Of a DNA stretch of 64,000 bases, positions 47,407 through 57,275 are shown piece by piece (within the stretch, counting starts at the first letter, position 1; each line of letters begins with the position of its first letter). The DNA is from an uncultured Alsobacter sp. (GTDB lineage Bacteria; Pseudomonadota; Alphaproteobacteria; Rhizobiales; Beijerinckiaceae). The notes below the pieces were generated by a model that was not told the DNA's origin, did not search any database, and saw only the letters and a program-made list of their open reading frames with translations. The stretch covers positions 62,001 to 126,000 of the forward strand of contig NZ_CAMFHB010000012.1 in NCBI RefSeq assembly GCF_945952055.1. The letters run 5' to 3'. The translations under genes and the position numbers were made by a program.

Positions 47407-48101
47407 TGCGCGGCCTTGGCCTTGGCCACGTCCGCTCCCTGCAGGAAGTCGATGGCCCGCTGGACCGGACCCACCTGGTCGATGGTGGCGAGCATCTCCG
47501 CGTAGCTCTCCTTTGCCTTCGGCGGCAGCCTGTGGGCGATGCCCTGGTGGCAGTCGATGCAGGTCTTGCCCTGGGTCAGCGCGGTCTGGTGGATCTTCGA
47601 GGCCCGCGGCTCCTGGGCAGCGTAGTCCATGAAGTCGAACTTGTGGCAGTTGCGGCACTCGCGGGAGTCGGTCGTCTTCATGGCGCGCCAGACCGACTTC
47701 GCGAGCTCCAGCCGATGGGCGTTGAACTTCTCCGGCGTGTCGATCGTGCCCAACGCCTTGTGCAGCAACTCGTTCGAAGCCTGGATCTTGCGCACCATCT
47801 TGTGCCCCCACTCCTTGGGCACGTGGCAGTCCGGGCAGCTGGCGCGCACGCCCGTGCGGTTGGAGTAGTGCACGGTGTTGCGGTACTCGACGAAGACGTT
47901 CTCCTTCATCTCGTGGCACGTGGTGCAGAACGGCTCTGTGTTGGTGGCCTCGAGGCTCCAGTTGAAGCCGCCCCAGAAGATCACGCCGCCGGCGAAGAAC
48001 ACGATGGCGATGGCGCCCCACGCCACCGTTTTCGCGGGCGAGAAGAACCAGCGGAGAAAGCGCCGGATGGGCCCGGCACGGACCTGTTCGTTGTCCTGCA
48101 T
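47403..48101 (-). CDS. napC: Tetrahaem cytochrome c quinol dehydrogenase of periplasmic nitrate reductase
   Basis: A 232-residue NapC/NirT protein with an N-terminal membrane anchor (about 25-48) and four CxxCH sites: CTTCH, CPDCH, CRNCH and CIDCH. It takes electrons from menaquinol or ubiquinol to the NapAB complex in the periplasm. ATG 48101 follows the napB stop by 11 bases. The order with napB upstream is standard. Confidence 0.95.
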   Translation of the reverse strand: MQDNEQVRAGPIRRFLRWFFSPAKTVAWGAIAIVFFAGGVIFWGGFNWSLEATNTEPFCTTCHEMKENVFVEYRNTVHYSNRTGVRASCPDCHVPKEWGHKMVRKIQASNELLHKALGTIDTPEKFNAHRLELAKSVWRAMKTTDSRECRNCHKFDFMDYAAQEPRASKIHQTALTQGKTCIDCHQGIAHRLPPKAKESYAEMLATIDQVGPVQRAIDFLQGADVAKAKAAQ

Positions 48102-48112
48102 CGCAGCCCCCG

Positions 48113-48571
48113 TCACTTCGCCTGCGTGGCGTTCTGGAACACGTTGCTGACGAGCGGCTTGGCGTCGGCCTGGGGCACATGGCACTGCTGGCAGAAGTAG
48201 CGGGTGCCCGCGACCTTATCGAGCCGCACGCCCTGGCGGTCGACGTAGTGGGTCTCGGAGATCTTCGGCGCGCCGACCTTGGTGTTGCCGGGCCAGTCGT
48301 GGCAGCTCATGCAGGCGTTGTTGTCGACCGAGACCTGGTAGCCCTCGACCTTGTGGGGGATCAGCGGCGGCTGCTGGCGGTAGGCGCGTTCGAAGCCGCC
48401 GGCCGGCACGGACTGGCGCGTGATGTCGGGTGGCGCGGCCTCCTCGGCGAGGGGCAGCTCGCGCAGCGGCTTCACGGCGGCGCTCTTGTCCTGGGCTTCT
48501 CCCGGCAGCAGGCCGGCGAGCGCCACGGCCATGGCCAGGGCGACGGCGGCGAGCAGTGAACGGCTTCTCAT
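48113..48571 (-). CDS. napB: Dihaem cytochrome c subunit of periplasmic nitrate reductase
   Basis: A 152-residue periplasmic electron carrier. A Sec leader ([20 protein letters not shown]) ends near GEAQ. Haem sites are CMSCH and CQQCH, with the NapB-specific PPLIPHKVEGYQV and HYVDRQG segments. AGGAG precedes ATG 48571, which overlaps the napH stop as ATGA. Passes electrons from NapC to NapA. Confidence 0.95.
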   Translation of the reverse strand: MRSRSLLAAVALAMAVALAGLLPGEAQDKSAAVKPLRELPLAEEAAPPDITRQSVPAGGFERAYRQQPPLIPHKVEGYQVSVDNNACMSCHDWPGNTKVGAPKISETHYVDRQGVRLDKVAGTRYFCQQCHVPQADAKPLVSNVFQNATQAK

Positions 48572-49512
48572 GGGGCGCTCCTTTCGAGGGCGTCCGGGGG
48601 CGATGGCGCACGGCCGGCGCGGGCGGGACGGGACGGTGGGACGGCGGACGCGTCGGTCCGCGTGTCGAAGCGGTGGGTGAAGCGGAAGACCCGCTCCGGG
48701 CAGGAGTCGACGCAGGCGCCGCACAGGGTGCAGTCGCCCGCCAGGATCACGGGGCCGCTCCCGGTGCGCTCGCCGCGCAGGGCGGGGACGATGACTTGCG
48801 GCTCCGGGCAGACCGCGAAGCAGTCCATGCAGTCGTCGCAGGCCGCACGCCTCGGCGCGGCGACACGCAGCGGCGAGACCCGCCCGAGGACGCCGTAGAA
48901 GGCGCCGACCGGGCAAAGATGTCCGCACCACCCGTCCTGCGCCACGAGGAGGTCGAAGAGGAACACGGCGAGCGCGCCCATGGCGCCGTAGCCGAGCCCG
49001 AAGACGAGGGCGCGGTGCAGGGCCGTCACGGGGTTCACGAGCTCCCAGGCGACGGTGCCCGTGGCGGCCGAAACCGCCAGGATCGCCAGGATCAGCCAGC
49101 GCCGCCACTCCGGTCGCAGCTTGGCCGAGCGGGTGATGCCGAGCCTCCGGCGCAGCCATGCCGCGAGGTCCGTGACCGGGTTCACGGGACAGACCCAGGC
49201 GCAGTAGGAGCGCCCGCCGAGAAGGGCATAGGCGAGGGTCACGATCGCCGCCCCGATGAGGGCCGTGGTCGCCGGGACGCGGCGGGCGGCGAGGCTCTGC
49301 AGGAGAACGAAGGGGTCGGTCAGCGGCAGGACACCCAGCGTCATCGAGGAGGCCAGCGTGCCCTTGGCGATCCACACGCCGAACAGCGGGCCGGAGAGGA
49401 ACAGCGCCAGGAAGCCGAACTGCGAGACCCGCCGCAGCACGAGGACGCGGCTGGCCTGCCAGAGGCCCTTGCGGGCGCGGGCTGCCGCATAGGCTGTCGA
49501 GCGGGTGCTCAC
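48568..49512 (-). CDS. napH: Membrane ferredoxin-type quinol dehydrogenase component NapH
   Basis: A 314-residue inner-membrane protein with four to five helices. Two CxxxCP motifs stand at the membrane surface ([11 protein letters not shown] and [11 protein letters not shown]), and two ferredoxin-like clusters follow ([13 protein letters not shown] and [13 protein letters not shown]). With NapG it gives a second quinol route to NapAB. The start is GTG 49512, overlapping the napG stop as GTGA. Confidence 0.94.
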   Translation of the reverse strand: MSTRSTAYAAARARKGLWQASRVLVLRRVSQFGFLALFLSGPLFGVWIAKGTLASSMTLGVLPLTDPFVLLQSLAARRVPATTALIGAAIVTLAYALLGGRSYCAWVCPVNPVTDLAAWLRRRLGITRSAKLRPEWRRWLILAILAVSAATGTVAWELVNPVTALHRALVFGLGYGAMGALAVFLFDLLVAQDGWCGHLCPVGAFYGVLGRVSPLRVAAPRRAACDDCMDCFAVCPEPQVIVPALRGERTGSGPVILAGDCTLCGACVDSCPERVFRFTHRFDTRTDASAVPPSRPARAGRAPSPPDALERSAP

Positions 49513-50282
49513 GGCGCGCCCCCGTTCTGGCCGGGCAGGCGCGTCGGCAGCTTCAGGGGGGCGTCCACGAGCGGCTGGCCCGCCTTGTCCTTCTCCTCCC
49601 AGCCGCGACGATAGTGCGCGTCCTGCGCGGCCGCGGCCACCTGCAGCGGCAGCACGCGGATGGCGGGTTCCGCCAGCACGCAGGCCTTCTCGCAATTGCC
49701 GCAGCCCGTGCAGGCGTCCGCATGCACGACCGGCTCGAAGATCGCGTGCTTCGCGGTGCGGGCGTTGTGGGTCGGCTCCAGCGTGATGGCGCGGTCGATG
49801 GCCGGGCACACGCGGTAGCACACGTCGCAGCGCAGGCCCTGCAGGTTCAGGCAGGTCTCGCGGCTGGTGATGACCGCGAAGCCCATGCGCGCCTTGCCGA
49901 CATCGGTGAGGGCCGGGTCGAGGGCGCCCGTCGGGCAGGCCTTCACGCAGGGCAGCGTGTCGCACATCTCGCAGGGCACCTTGCGGGCCTCGAAGAAGGG
50001 CGTGCCCAGGGCTGGGCCGTCGGCCCAGTCCGCCAGGTGCAGGGTGTCGTAGGGGCAGTCGCGCACGCATAGTCCGCAGCGCACGCAGGCCGAGAGGAAC
50101 GCCTTCTCGTCGAGGGCGCCCGGCGGCCGAAGCGCCTGCGCCGGCCGCGCCTTCGACTGCTGGGCGAAGCCGGCCAGCATCACCCCGCAGGCGGCGGCGC
50201 CGCCGGCGAGCCGAGCCATGTCGGCCAGCGCCTTGCGGCGCGCCGGCACGGCGGGCGGAGGGGATGCTGGGGCTTTGGCCAT
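49509..50282 (-). CDS. napG: Periplasmic ferredoxin-type protein NapG
   Basis: A 257-residue iron-sulfur protein with four 4Fe-4S motifs: [35 protein letters not shown] and [11 protein letters not shown]. The N-terminus ([20 protein letters not shown]) fits a Tat leader, although RRKAL is not a strong twin-Arg consensus. It links NapH to the NapAB complex. It starts 26 bases after napA. The presence of napGH is less usual in alphaproteobacteria, where napEFDABC is common. Confidence 0.94.
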   Translation of the reverse strand: MAKAPASPPPAVPARRKALADMARLAGGAAACGVMLAGFAQQSKARPAQALRPPGALDEKAFLSACVRCGLCVRDCPYDTLHLADWADGPALGTPFFEARKVPCEMCDTLPCVKACPTGALDPALTDVGKARMGFAVITSRETCLNLQGLRCDVCYRVCPAIDRAITLEPTHNARTAKHAIFEPVVHADACTGCGNCEKACVLAEPAIRVLPLQVAAAAQDAHYRRGWEEKDKAGQPLVDAPLKLPTRLPGQNGGAP

Positions 50283-50307
50283 GGCGGGTGGAGGCGCGTT
50301 CGTCAGG

Positions 50308-52845
50308 TCAGGCCGTCACCACGCGGCAGGCGCACTTCTTGAAGTCGGTCTCCTTGGAAATCGGGCAGGTCGCGTCCAGCGTCAGCTTGTTCACGAGCTG
50401 CCCCTCGTCGAAGAACGGGAAGAAGACGAGGCCGCGCGGCGGCTTGTTGCGGCCCTTGGTCTCGATGCGGGTGATGACCTCGCCGCGCCGCGTCTGCACC
50501 TTGACCGCCTGGCCGCGGTGCAGATTGCGCGATGCCGCGTCCTCCGGGTGCATGAAGAGGGTGGCGGCCGGCACGGCGCGGTGCAGCTCGGGCACGCGGC
50601 GGGTCATCGAGCCGGAGTGCCAGTGCTCGAGAACCCGGCCCGTGCACAGCCACAGGTCGAAGTCCTTGTCCGGGGACTCGGCCGCGGGCTCGACCGGGCA
50701 GAAGATGATCCGGGCCTTGTTGTCCGGCTTGCCGTAGAAGGACACGCCTTCGCCGGGCTTCACGTAGGGGTCGTAGCCTTCGCGGAAGCGCCACAGCGTT
50801 TCCTTGCCGCCGACCACCGGCCAGCGCAGGCCGCGGGCCTGGTGATACTGCTCGAAGTCCGCGAGGTCGTGGCCGTGGCCGCGGCCGAACTTGGCGTATT
50901 CCTCGAACAGCCCCTTCTGCACGTAGAAGCCGAAATGGGCGCTCTCGGAGTTGTCGAAGCCCTTCTGGCACTCGGTGATCGGGAAGCGGTTCACCTCACC
51001 GTTGCCGTAGAGCACGTCGAACAGCGTCTTGCCGCGCAGGTCCGGCTTCTTGGCGATGAGCTCCTCGGGCCAGACCTCCTCGACCTTGAAGTACTTGGCG
51101 AACTCCATGGTCTGCCAGAGGTCCGAGCGCGCTTCGCCCGGCGCCTTCACCTGCTGGCGCCAGAACTGGGTGCGGCGCTCGGCATTGCCGTAGGCGCCTT
51201 CCTTCTCCATCCACATGGCGGTCGGCAGGATCAGGTCGGCCGACGTCGCGGTGACGGTGGGGTAGGGGTCCGAGACGACCACGAAGACGGCGGGGTTGCG
51301 GTAGCCCGGCAGCCCCTCCTCGTTCATGTTGGGGGCCGTCTGCATGTTGTTGGTGCACTGGACCCAGTAGGCGTTGAGCTTGCCGTCCTTGAGCATCCGG
51401 TTCTGCTGCACGGCGTGGTAGCCGACCGTGCCGGGGATGGTGCCCTCCGGCAGCTGCCAGACCTTCTCGGCCATCTCGCGGTGCTTGGGGTTCGTCACCA
51501 CCATGTCCGCCGGGAGGCGATGGGCGAAGGTGCCGACCTCGCGCGCCGTGCCACAGGCGGAGGGCTGGCCGGTGAGCGAGAACGGGCCGTTGCCCGGCTC
51601 GGAGATCTTCCCCACCAGCAAATGCACGTTGTAGATCATGTTGTTGACCCACGTGCCGCGGGCATGCTGGTTGAAGCCCATCGTCCAGTAGGACACGACC
51701 TTCTTCCTGGGGTCGGCGTAGAGCTTGGCGAGCCGCTCGAGGTTCTCCTTGGGCACGCCCGAGGCCTGGTGTGCGTAGTCCAGCGTGTAGGGCTCGAGCA
51801 GCTTGCGGTAGGCCTCGAAGCCGATCTTGTCCTGGAAGCCCGCCGGATCCTGCGCACCGTTCTGGCCGGTCTTGTGCGAGGCGTTCACCGCCTTCGCCTC
51901 CAGAGGATGGACCGGGCGCAGGCCGTAGCCGATGTCCTCGACGGTGCGGGCGAACTCGACGTGCTTCTCGACGAAGTCGAGGTTCACGGCCCCCGAGTTC
52001 ACGATGTAGTTCTGGATGTAGTTCAGGATCGCCAGGTCGCTCTGCGGCGTGAACACCAGCGGGTTGTCGGCGAGTTCGAAGGAGCGGTGCTCGAAGGTGG
52101 AGAGCACGTGCACCTCGCAGCCCGGATGGGTGAGGCGCCGATCCGTGATGCGCGACCACAGGATCGGGTGCATCTCGGCCATGTTGGAGCCCCACAGCAC
52201 GAAGGCGTCGGCGTGCTCCACGTCGTCGTAGCAGCCCATCGGCTCGTCGATGCCGAAGGTGCGCATGAAGCCGGTCACCGCCGAGGCCATGCAGTGGCGG
52301 GCATTCGGGTCGAGGTTGTTGGAGCGGAAGCCCGCCTTGTAGAGCTTGGAGGCGGCGTAGCCTTCCCAGATCGTCCACTGGCCCGAGCCGAACATGCCGA
52401 TCGTGGAGGGGCCGCCCGCCTTCAGCGCCGTCTTCCACTTCTCCGCCATGATCGAGAAGGCTTCGTCCCACGACACCGGCGTGAACTCGCCGTTCTTGTC
52501 GTACTTGCCGTTCTTCTTGCGCAGGAGCGGCTGGGTGAGGCGGTCCTCGCCGTACATGATCTTGGAGAGGAAGTAGCCCTTGATGCAGTTGAGGCCGCGG
52601 TTCACGGGCGCGTCCGGGTCGCCCTGGGTGGCGACGACGCGGCCGTTCTTGGTGCCGACGATGACGCCGCAGCCGGTGCCGCAGAAACGGCAGACGCCCT
52701 TGTCCCAGCGGATCCCGTCCGTGCGCCCGGCCTGCGCCGCGGCCTGATCGGTGAGCGTGATGCCGATGGAGGCGGCGGCGGCCACGGCCGCGGCCGACTT
52801 CAGGGCGTCGCGGCGGGTGGCGTCGAGGGTGTTCGTGTCGGACAT
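50308..52845 (-). CDS. napA: Periplasmic nitrate reductase catalytic subunit
   Basis: An 845-residue bis-MGD molybdoenzyme reducing nitrate to nitrite. The leader has a Tat-like [18 protein letters not shown]. The 4Fe-4S site is CRFCGTGC followed by a distant Cys (LNCIKGY). The Mo ligand is the Cys in [13 protein letters not shown]. The C-terminal [16 protein letters not shown] fits the cofactor-binding cap. ATG 52845 has GGAG upstream. Length is as expected for NapA. Second-to-last requirement, chaperone NapD, is encoded just before it. Confidence 0.97.
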   Translation of the reverse strand: MSDTNTLDATRRDALKSAAAVAAAASIGITLTDQAAAQAGRTDGIRWDKGVCRFCGTGCGVIVGTKNGRVVATQGDPDAPVNRGLNCIKGYFLSKIMYGEDRLTQPLLRKKNGKYDKNGEFTPVSWDEAFSIMAEKWKTALKAGGPSTIGMFGSGQWTIWEGYAASKLYKAGFRSNNLDPNARHCMASAVTGFMRTFGIDEPMGCYDDVEHADAFVLWGSNMAEMHPILWSRITDRRLTHPGCEVHVLSTFEHRSFELADNPLVFTPQSDLAILNYIQNYIVNSGAVNLDFVEKHVEFARTVEDIGYGLRPVHPLEAKAVNASHKTGQNGAQDPAGFQDKIGFEAYRKLLEPYTLDYAHQASGVPKENLERLAKLYADPRKKVVSYWTMGFNQHARGTWVNNMIYNVHLLVGKISEPGNGPFSLTGQPSACGTAREVGTFAHRLPADMVVTNPKHREMAEKVWQLPEGTIPGTVGYHAVQQNRMLKDGKLNAYWVQCTNNMQTAPNMNEEGLPGYRNPAVFVVVSDPYPTVTATSADLILPTAMWMEKEGAYGNAERRTQFWRQQVKAPGEARSDLWQTMEFAKYFKVEEVWPEELIAKKPDLRGKTLFDVLYGNGEVNRFPITECQKGFDNSESAHFGFYVQKGLFEEYAKFGRGHGHDLADFEQYHQARGLRWPVVGGKETLWRFREGYDPYVKPGEGVSFYGKPDNKARIIFCPVEPAAESPDKDFDLWLCTGRVLEHWHSGSMTRRVPELHRAVPAATLFMHPEDAASRNLHRGQAVKVQTRRGEVITRIETKGRNKPPRGLVFFPFFDEGQLVNKLTLDATCPISKETDFKKCACRVVTA

Positions 52846-52858
52846 CGTCGGGCTCCGG

Positions 52859-53161
52859 TCAGGGGCGGGCGAGGCAATCGTGGGAGGCATCTGGCGCGGA
52901 CGATCCGCAGCCGCAGGACGGCGTGATCTCCTCGACCTGGTGGTAGGCGAGCGACGTCGAGACGACGCCGGGGATCCGGTTGATGGCGGCGATCTGCTCG
53001 AGCGCCTGCGTGGTCGGCGTGTCCATGACGGTCACGACCAGCCGGTCGCCGTCGCTGGCATGCAGGTCGAGGCCGCTGAAGGCCGCCAACTTGCCCCGCA
53101 CGCGGTCCGCCGCGGTGGGGGCGACGTGAACGACGAGGCCGCAGACGTTCACCTGGTGCAT
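52859..53161 (-). CDS. napD: NapA signal-peptide chaperone NapD
   Basis: A 100-residue ferredoxin-fold chaperone that binds the NapA Tat leader. The start [12 protein letters not shown] and [13 protein letters not shown] are family features. The last 20 residues form an unusual Cys-rich tail with CGCG and a later HDC, absent from textbook NapD, which usually ends soon after the HQ-EE segment. Its ATG lies inside the napF coding region, overlapping by 13 bases. Confidence 0.92.
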   Translation of the reverse strand: MHQVNVCGLVVHVAPTAADRVRGKLAAFSGLDLHASDGDRLVVTVMDTPTTQALEQIAAINRIPGVVSTSLAYHQVEEITPSCGCGSSAPDASHDCLARP

Positions 53162-53499
53162 GGGTCCTGGTCTCCGAGATGGGCGAGGCCGCGGATCAGC
53201 GCGGTGGCTTCCGCGTCTGCGAGGGCGATGGCTGAGACCGGGCACACGGACGCGCAGTCGCCGCACCCCGTGCAGCGGTCCGCCGCGAGACGGGGCATGG
53301 TGCGGCCGCCGCCCAGCGGGGCGAAGGTGATCGCGGAGGTGTCGCAGGCTTCGCCGCAGCGCCGGCACGAAACCCCCGCCGGCTCGACGCAGCCGGCACC
53401 GATCCGCGCCACACGCGCGGGCGGCACGGCGTCGGGCTGCTGGGCCGGGCGGGGCAGGACGGCTCGAAAGAGCGCGCGGCGGGAGAGGGCAGGATCCAT
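53149..53499 (-). CDS. napF: Cytoplasmic ferredoxin-type maturation protein NapF (short form)
   Basis: A 116-residue Fe-S protein. It begins MDPALSRRALFRAVLP, the usual NapF start, and has one complete cluster motif CTGCGDCASVCP plus a CRRCGEAC group with an extra Cys upstream. NapF of enterobacteria is about 160 residues with more clusters, so this is a shortened form. First gene of the nap operon; AGAGA precedes ATG 53499. Thought to help assemble NapA. Confidence 0.88.
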   Translation of the reverse strand: MDPALSRRALFRAVLPRPAQQPDAVPPARVARIGAGCVEPAGVSCRRCGEACDTSAITFAPLGGGRTMPRLAADRCTGCGDCASVCPVSAIALADAEATALIRGLAHLGDQDPCTR

Positions 53500-53533
53500 G
53501 GCTTGATCTCTGCCAGACCCAGCCCGCCCGTCT

Positions 53534-53547
53534 TTGATTTACGTCAT
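53534..53547. promoter_or_regulatory. FNR/NnrR-type box upstream of nap
   Basis: TTGATTTACGTCAT matches TTGAT-N4-ATCAA at eight of ten positions and keeps the TGA-N6-TCA core exactly. It is centred 41 bases before the napF start and lies in the gap shared with a divergent Crp/Fnr gene whose recognition helix fits this motif. Confidence 0.65.
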
Positions 53548-53681
53548 CCGGATTGTGCAGGAGATGACATTAGTGGCATCCGTACGATCCCGGAGGATCC
53601 TGGCGCAGGCGTCATTGGACGGCACGGCGGCCGATCCTGTAAGGCGGATGGAGCGGGCAATGGGCTCGCCACGGAACGACG

Positions 53682-54374
53682 ATGCGTACGAGCGACCGGC
53701 ACCTGATCCGCGGTTTCCCGATCTTCAGGGGCGTTTCGGACACCCTGTTCGAACGGCTGGTCGCGCGTGCCGAGATCCACGATTCGCAGCCCGGCGAGGT
53801 GTTGCTGACCGAGGGCGACCCGCCGGCTTTCCTGTTCGTCCTGCTCAACGGTCTCGTCGAAGCCTATTCGAGCCATGCCGGCGTGGATGCCACGCTGTCG
53901 TTCATCCGTCCGCCGGGGGCCTTCATCGTCGCCGCGGTCTGGACCGGGCAGGTCCAGCTCACGTCCGTGCGGACCGTCCAGACGTCCCGCATCCTGCGGC
54001 TGCCGGCCGAGGACGTGCGGGCCGCCATCGCGGACGACGCCGCGGTGGCCTCGGCGATCGGCCTCGAACTGGCGATCCGCTACCGCGACATCATGCGCGA
54101 GCTTAAGAACCAGCGGATGCGCTCGGCCACCGAGCGCCTGGCGAACTGGCTCCTGCTCGAATCGGAGGTGGCCGGCTCGCCAACCTTCCGGCTGGGCATC
54201 GGCAAGGGCCTGCTGGCGGCCCGCCTCGGCATGGCCGGCGAACACCTCTCCCGCGCCTTCGCCATCCTGCGCGATCACGGCGTGACGGTTGCCGGCAACG
54301 AAGTCACCGTGGAGCGCGAGAGGCTGGCCGACTTCGCGCGGCCGAGCGTGCTGATGGACGGACAGGACATCTGA
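53682..54374 (+). CDS. Crp/Fnr-family transcriptional regulator
   Basis: A 230-residue regulator with an N-terminal cyclic-nucleotide-binding fold and a C-terminal HTH. The recognition helix reads GMAGEHLSRAF; E-x-x-S-R is the FNR pattern that contacts TTGA half sites. The protein has no cysteines, so it cannot hold the FNR iron-sulfur cluster and is nearer to Dnr/NnrR or FixK-type members. Divergent from nap, it is the obvious candidate activator of nitrate reductase. ATG 53682; weak ribosome site. Confidence 0.9.
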   Translation: MRTSDRHLIRGFPIFRGVSDTLFERLVARAEIHDSQPGEVLLTEGDPPAFLFVLLNGLVEAYSSHAGVDATLSFIRPPGAFIVAAVWTGQVQLTSVRTVQTSRILRLPAEDVRAAIADDAAVASAIGLELAIRYRDIMRELKNQRMRSATERLANWLLLESEVAGSPTFRLGIGKGLLAARLGMAGEHLSRAFAILRDHGVTVAGNEVTVERERLADFARPSVLMDGQDI

Positions 54375-54423
54375 GGGGAACGCGAGGGTGCGGGGGGTCT
54401 TGCCCTCCATCCCGCCGCGCGTT

Positions 54424-54446
54424 CTCCCCGGGCGACGCCCGGGGAG
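54424..54446 (+). terminator. Hairpin after the Crp/Fnr gene
   Basis: A 10-bp perfect stem CTCCCCGGGC/GCCCGGGGAG with a GAC loop, surrounded by GCCCTCC/GGAGGGC arms, lies 50 bases past the stop. It separates this gene from the ROK operon. No T-run. Confidence 0.55.
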
Positions 54447-54475
54447 GACCGCGGAGGGCGGTGGGCAAGGCCGAT

Positions 54476-54503
54476 TTGACTCTCCCGCCTTCCTTTCTAA
54501 ACT
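54476..54503 (+). promoter_or_regulatory. Promoter of the ROK-sulfatase operon
   Basis: TTGACT at 54476-54481 is followed after 16 bases by TAAACT at 54498-54503. It lies just upstream of a GGAGGG ribosome site and is overlapped by a palindrome, a typical repressible promoter. Confidence 0.6.
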
Positions 54504-54510
54504 TCAGAAA
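54494..54510. promoter_or_regulatory. ROK operator candidate
   Basis: TTTCTAAACTTCAGAAA is a 17-base palindrome with symmetric match at 14 of 17 positions. It covers the -10 of the ROK operon promoter, so binding should block transcription. Confidence 0.6.
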
Positions 54511-54531
54511 CAAACTCGGAGGGATCGGCGC

Positions 54532-55662
54532 TTGGGAGTCCACCACGGCAGCGTGCTGCGCATTCTGCGCGATGCCGGGCCCTTGTCCCGGGCGGAGCTG
54601 GCGCGCCGGAGCCGTCTGTCACCCACCACGCTGACCCACGTCACCGCGCAGTTGCTGCGCGACGGCGTCATCATGGAAACCGAGACGCACCCGGCGGGGC
54701 AGGGGGCCATCGGGCGACCCGCCCAGGCCCTGCGGATCGTGCGCGAGGCGCGCGTGGTGGCCGGCGTCAACATCGGCGCAGGGCACGTCGAACTCACCAT
54801 GGCCGACCTCCAGGCCGCCACCAAGGGGTGGCGCTCCTTCGGTTTCGATGCGAAGGGCACCGAGCCGCGGGCGCTGGTGCGCGAGGTCGCCCGGCAGCTC
54901 ACCGAGCTCTCGGACGAGATCCAGCTCGACCGCTCTCGCCTGCTCGGCATCGGCCTCAGCGTCCCGGGCCCCGTCGATGCCGGGCGTCGGATCGTCCAGG
55001 CGGCCATCAACGTCGGCTGGAGCCATGTGCCGATCGCCGATCTCCTCGAGGAGGAGGCGGGGCAACCTGTCGTCGTCGAGCACAATGTCAGCGCCATGGC
55101 GCTCGCCGAGAGCCGCTATGGCATCGGCCGCGACGTGCCGGCGCTGCTCTTCGTCTACTTGCGCACCGGCCTGGGCGCCGGCCTGGTCATCGACGGCACC
55201 CTGTTCCGGCCCGGCGGCCACGGGGCGGTGGAGCTCGGACACATCCAGATGACCCCGAAGGGGGCGCTGTGCGCCTGCGGCAACCGCGGATGCCTCGACA
55301 CCTTCGTCTGCGAGGCCGCGCTGAAGCGGGCCGCCGGCATCAAGGGAGCCGCGCCCGAGCAGCTGATGGCCCGCGTCGAGGGCAACGGACCGGCCTGGGA
55401 GGCCATCGTCGGTCATCTCACCACTGGGCTCGCCAGCGCCGTCAACCTGCTCACGCCGGACCTCATCGTCTTCGGCGGGCACCTCGGCGAAGCCCCCGAA
55501 AGCCTGTTCCAGCGCCTGCGCCGGGACCTGCCGCCGCGCATCATGCCGCATGTCCGCGACCTCCTGGACATCCGCCCGTCCAGCTTCGGCCCGGCGGCCG
55601 GGGTGATCGGCGGCGCGACGGTGGCGCTCGAACATTTCTTCTATGGGGGAGGGCTGCATTGA
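54532..55662 (+). CDS. ROK-family transcriptional regulator
   Basis: A 376-residue regulator with an N-terminal winged helix ([24 protein letters not shown]) and a ROK sugar-kinase-like domain. The zinc motif is [12 protein letters not shown] and [11 protein letters not shown] is the sugar-site block. The conserved catalytic ATP motif of kinases is degraded. The start is TTG 54532 with GGAGGG eight bases upstream; the longer ATG frame reads through the terminator and promoter. It heads an operon with an ABC importer and a sulfatase and likely represses it until a sugar or sulfated sugar appears. Confidence 0.88.
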   Translation: MGVHHGSVLRILRDAGPLSRAELARRSRLSPTTLTHVTAQLLRDGVIMETETHPAGQGAIGRPAQALRIVREARVVAGVNIGAGHVELTMADLQAATKGWRSFGFDAKGTEPRALVREVARQLTELSDEIQLDRSRLLGIGLSVPGPVDAGRRIVQAAINVGWSHVPIADLLEEEAGQPVVVEHNVSAMALAESRYGIGRDVPALLFVYLRTGLGAGLVIDGTLFRPGGHGAVELGHIQMTPKGALCACGNRGCLDTFVCEAALKRAAGIKGAAPEQLMARVEGNGPAWEAIVGHLTTGLASAVNLLTPDLIVFGGHLGEAPESLFQRLRRDLPPRIMPHVRDLLDIRPSSFGPAAGVIGGATVALEHFFYGGGLH

Positions 55663-56468
55663 CCGACCGGCCCGACGTGCTGCCCGCGCCCGAGGATGCC
55701 GCGCGGACGCCAGCCCTCGGTGGCGTCCCGTCGCTCGTCCTGAACGCGATCGCCTTCGCCGTGGGCATCGCGATCTGGTGGGCGATCACGGCCGCCAAGC
55801 TCGTCGTGCTGCCGGGCCCGGGGGAGGTCGCTTCGAAGGCGGTCGACCTCATCGCCAGCGGCCAGCTTCCGCTCGACATCCTGGCGAGCCTCAAGCGCGT
55901 CCTGACGGGATTCTTGCTGGGCGTCGCGCTCGCCGTGCCGGTCGGCTTCCTGATGGGCTGGTACCAGGTCGCCCGCGCGCTCATCGAGCCCTACGTCCAG
56001 TTCTTCCGGATGATCCCGCCGCTGGCGGTCATCCCGCTCGCCATCGTGACGCTCGGCATCGACGAGGCGCCCAAGATCTTCGTCATTTTCCTCGCCTCGT
56101 TCCTGTCCTGCGTGGTGGCGACCTACCAGGGCGTGATCAGCGTCGACCGCACGCTCATCAACGCCGCCCGCGTGCTCGGGGCCTCCGACGCGGTGATCTT
56201 CCCGCGCGTCATCATTCCGGCCTCGACGCCGTTCATCCTCGTCGGCGTGCGCATCGGGCTGGGCTCCGCCTGGGCGACCGTGGTCGCGGCCGAGCTCATC
56301 GCCGCGCAGTCGGGGCTCGGCTTTCGCATGCAGCAGGCCCAGCTCTTCTACGACCTGCCGACCATCTTCGTGAGCCTCGTCACCATCGGCATTCTCGGGC
56401 TGCTGATGGACCGCGGCCTGCAGGCGCTCGACCGGCGGCTGACCCATTGGCAGGAGCGCGCCCGATGA
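55659..56468 (+). CDS. NitT/TauT-family ABC transporter permease
   Basis: A 269-residue permease with about six helices. The family block [23 protein letters not shown] is the ATPase-docking loop. The start is TTG 55659, overlapping the ROK stop as TTGA, with GGGAGGG upstream. Related to SsuC/TauC sulfonate permeases, which fits a sulfated substrate. Confidence 0.92.
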   Translation: MTDRPDVLPAPEDAARTPALGGVPSLVLNAIAFAVGIAIWWAITAAKLVVLPGPGEVASKAVDLIASGQLPLDILASLKRVLTGFLLGVALAVPVGFLMGWYQVARALIEPYVQFFRMIPPLAVIPLAIVTLGIDEAPKIFVIFLASFLSCVVATYQGVISVDRTLINAARVLGASDAVIFPRVIIPASTPFILVGVRIGLGSAWATVVAAELIAAQSGLGFRMQQAQLFYDLPTIFVSLVTIGILGLLMDRGLQALDRRLTHWQERAR

Positions 56469-57250
56469 GTGCGTCCGCCCCGAAGATCTCGTTCCAGCAC
56501 GTGACCCGCCGCTTCGGCGACGACGAGCGTGCCTTCGTCGCGCTGGACGATTTCAACCTCGACATCGCGGACGGCGAGTTCGTGACCGTGGTCGGCCCCT
56601 CGGGCTGCGGCAAGTCGACGGCCATGAACATCGCCGCCGGTCTCCTGCCGGCCTCGTCCGGGCGCGTGCTGGTGGACGGACGCGCCGTGGCCGGCCCCGG
56701 GCCCGAGCGCGGCGTCATCTTCCAGCAGTATGCGCTCTTTCCCTGGCTCACCGTGCGCCAGAACGTCGAGTTCGGACTGCGCATCAAGGGCATGCCGGCG
56801 GCCGAGCGGCGCCGGATCTCGGATCATTTCATCGGCCTGGTGGGTCTCACGGATTTCGCCGACGCGCTGCCCAAGACGCTGTCCGGCGGCATGAAGCAGC
56901 GCTGCGCCATCGCCCGCGCCTATGCCGTGAACCCGACGATGCTGCTCATGGACGAGCCGTTCGGCGCGCTGGATGCCCTGACACGCGTGCAGATGCAGGA
57001 CCAGCTGCTCGAGACGTGGAGCCGCGAGCGGCGCACCGTCATCTTCATCACCCATGACGTCGACGAGGCCGTCTACCTCGCCAACCGCGTCATCGTCATG
57101 GCCGCCCGGCCGGGGCGCCTGCACCGGATCATCCCGGTGGACCTGCCCTATCCGCGCACCGAGGCCATTCGCCTGTCGCCCGAGTTCGCTGCGATCCGCA
57201 ACGAGGTCTGGCATTCCGTCTACCACCAGCCGTCCCTTGCGAGGGGCTAA
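56465..57250 (+). CDS. NitT/TauT-family ABC transporter ATPase
   Basis: A 261-residue ATPase with Walker [11 protein letters not shown]-loop [12 protein letters not shown], signature [15 protein letters not shown] and Walker [28 protein letters not shown] is typical of the SsuB/TauB class. The ATG overlaps the permease stop as ATGA. Energises the importer. Confidence 0.94.
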   Translation: MSASAPKISFQHVTRRFGDDERAFVALDDFNLDIADGEFVTVVGPSGCGKSTAMNIAAGLLPASSGRVLVDGRAVAGPGPERGVIFQQYALFPWLTVRQNVEFGLRIKGMPAAERRRISDHFIGLVGLTDFADALPKTLSGGMKQRCAIARAYAVNPTMLLMDEPFGALDALTRVQMQDQLLETWSRERRTVIFITHDVDEAVYLANRVIVMAARPGRLHRIIPVDLPYPRTEAIRLSPEFAAIRNEVWHSVYHQPSLARG

Positions 57251-57275
57251 GAGCAATCACGGGAGGAGAAGCATC

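Noticed and set aside
50218-52926. A 902-codon plus-strand frame over napA
   Set aside because: It mirrors napA throughout, shows no domain pattern and no ribosome site; a by-product of strong third-position GC bias.
53503-53516. A second FNR box (TTGATCTCTGCCAG) close to the napF start
   Set aside because: Only one half site matches; no symmetry in the other half.
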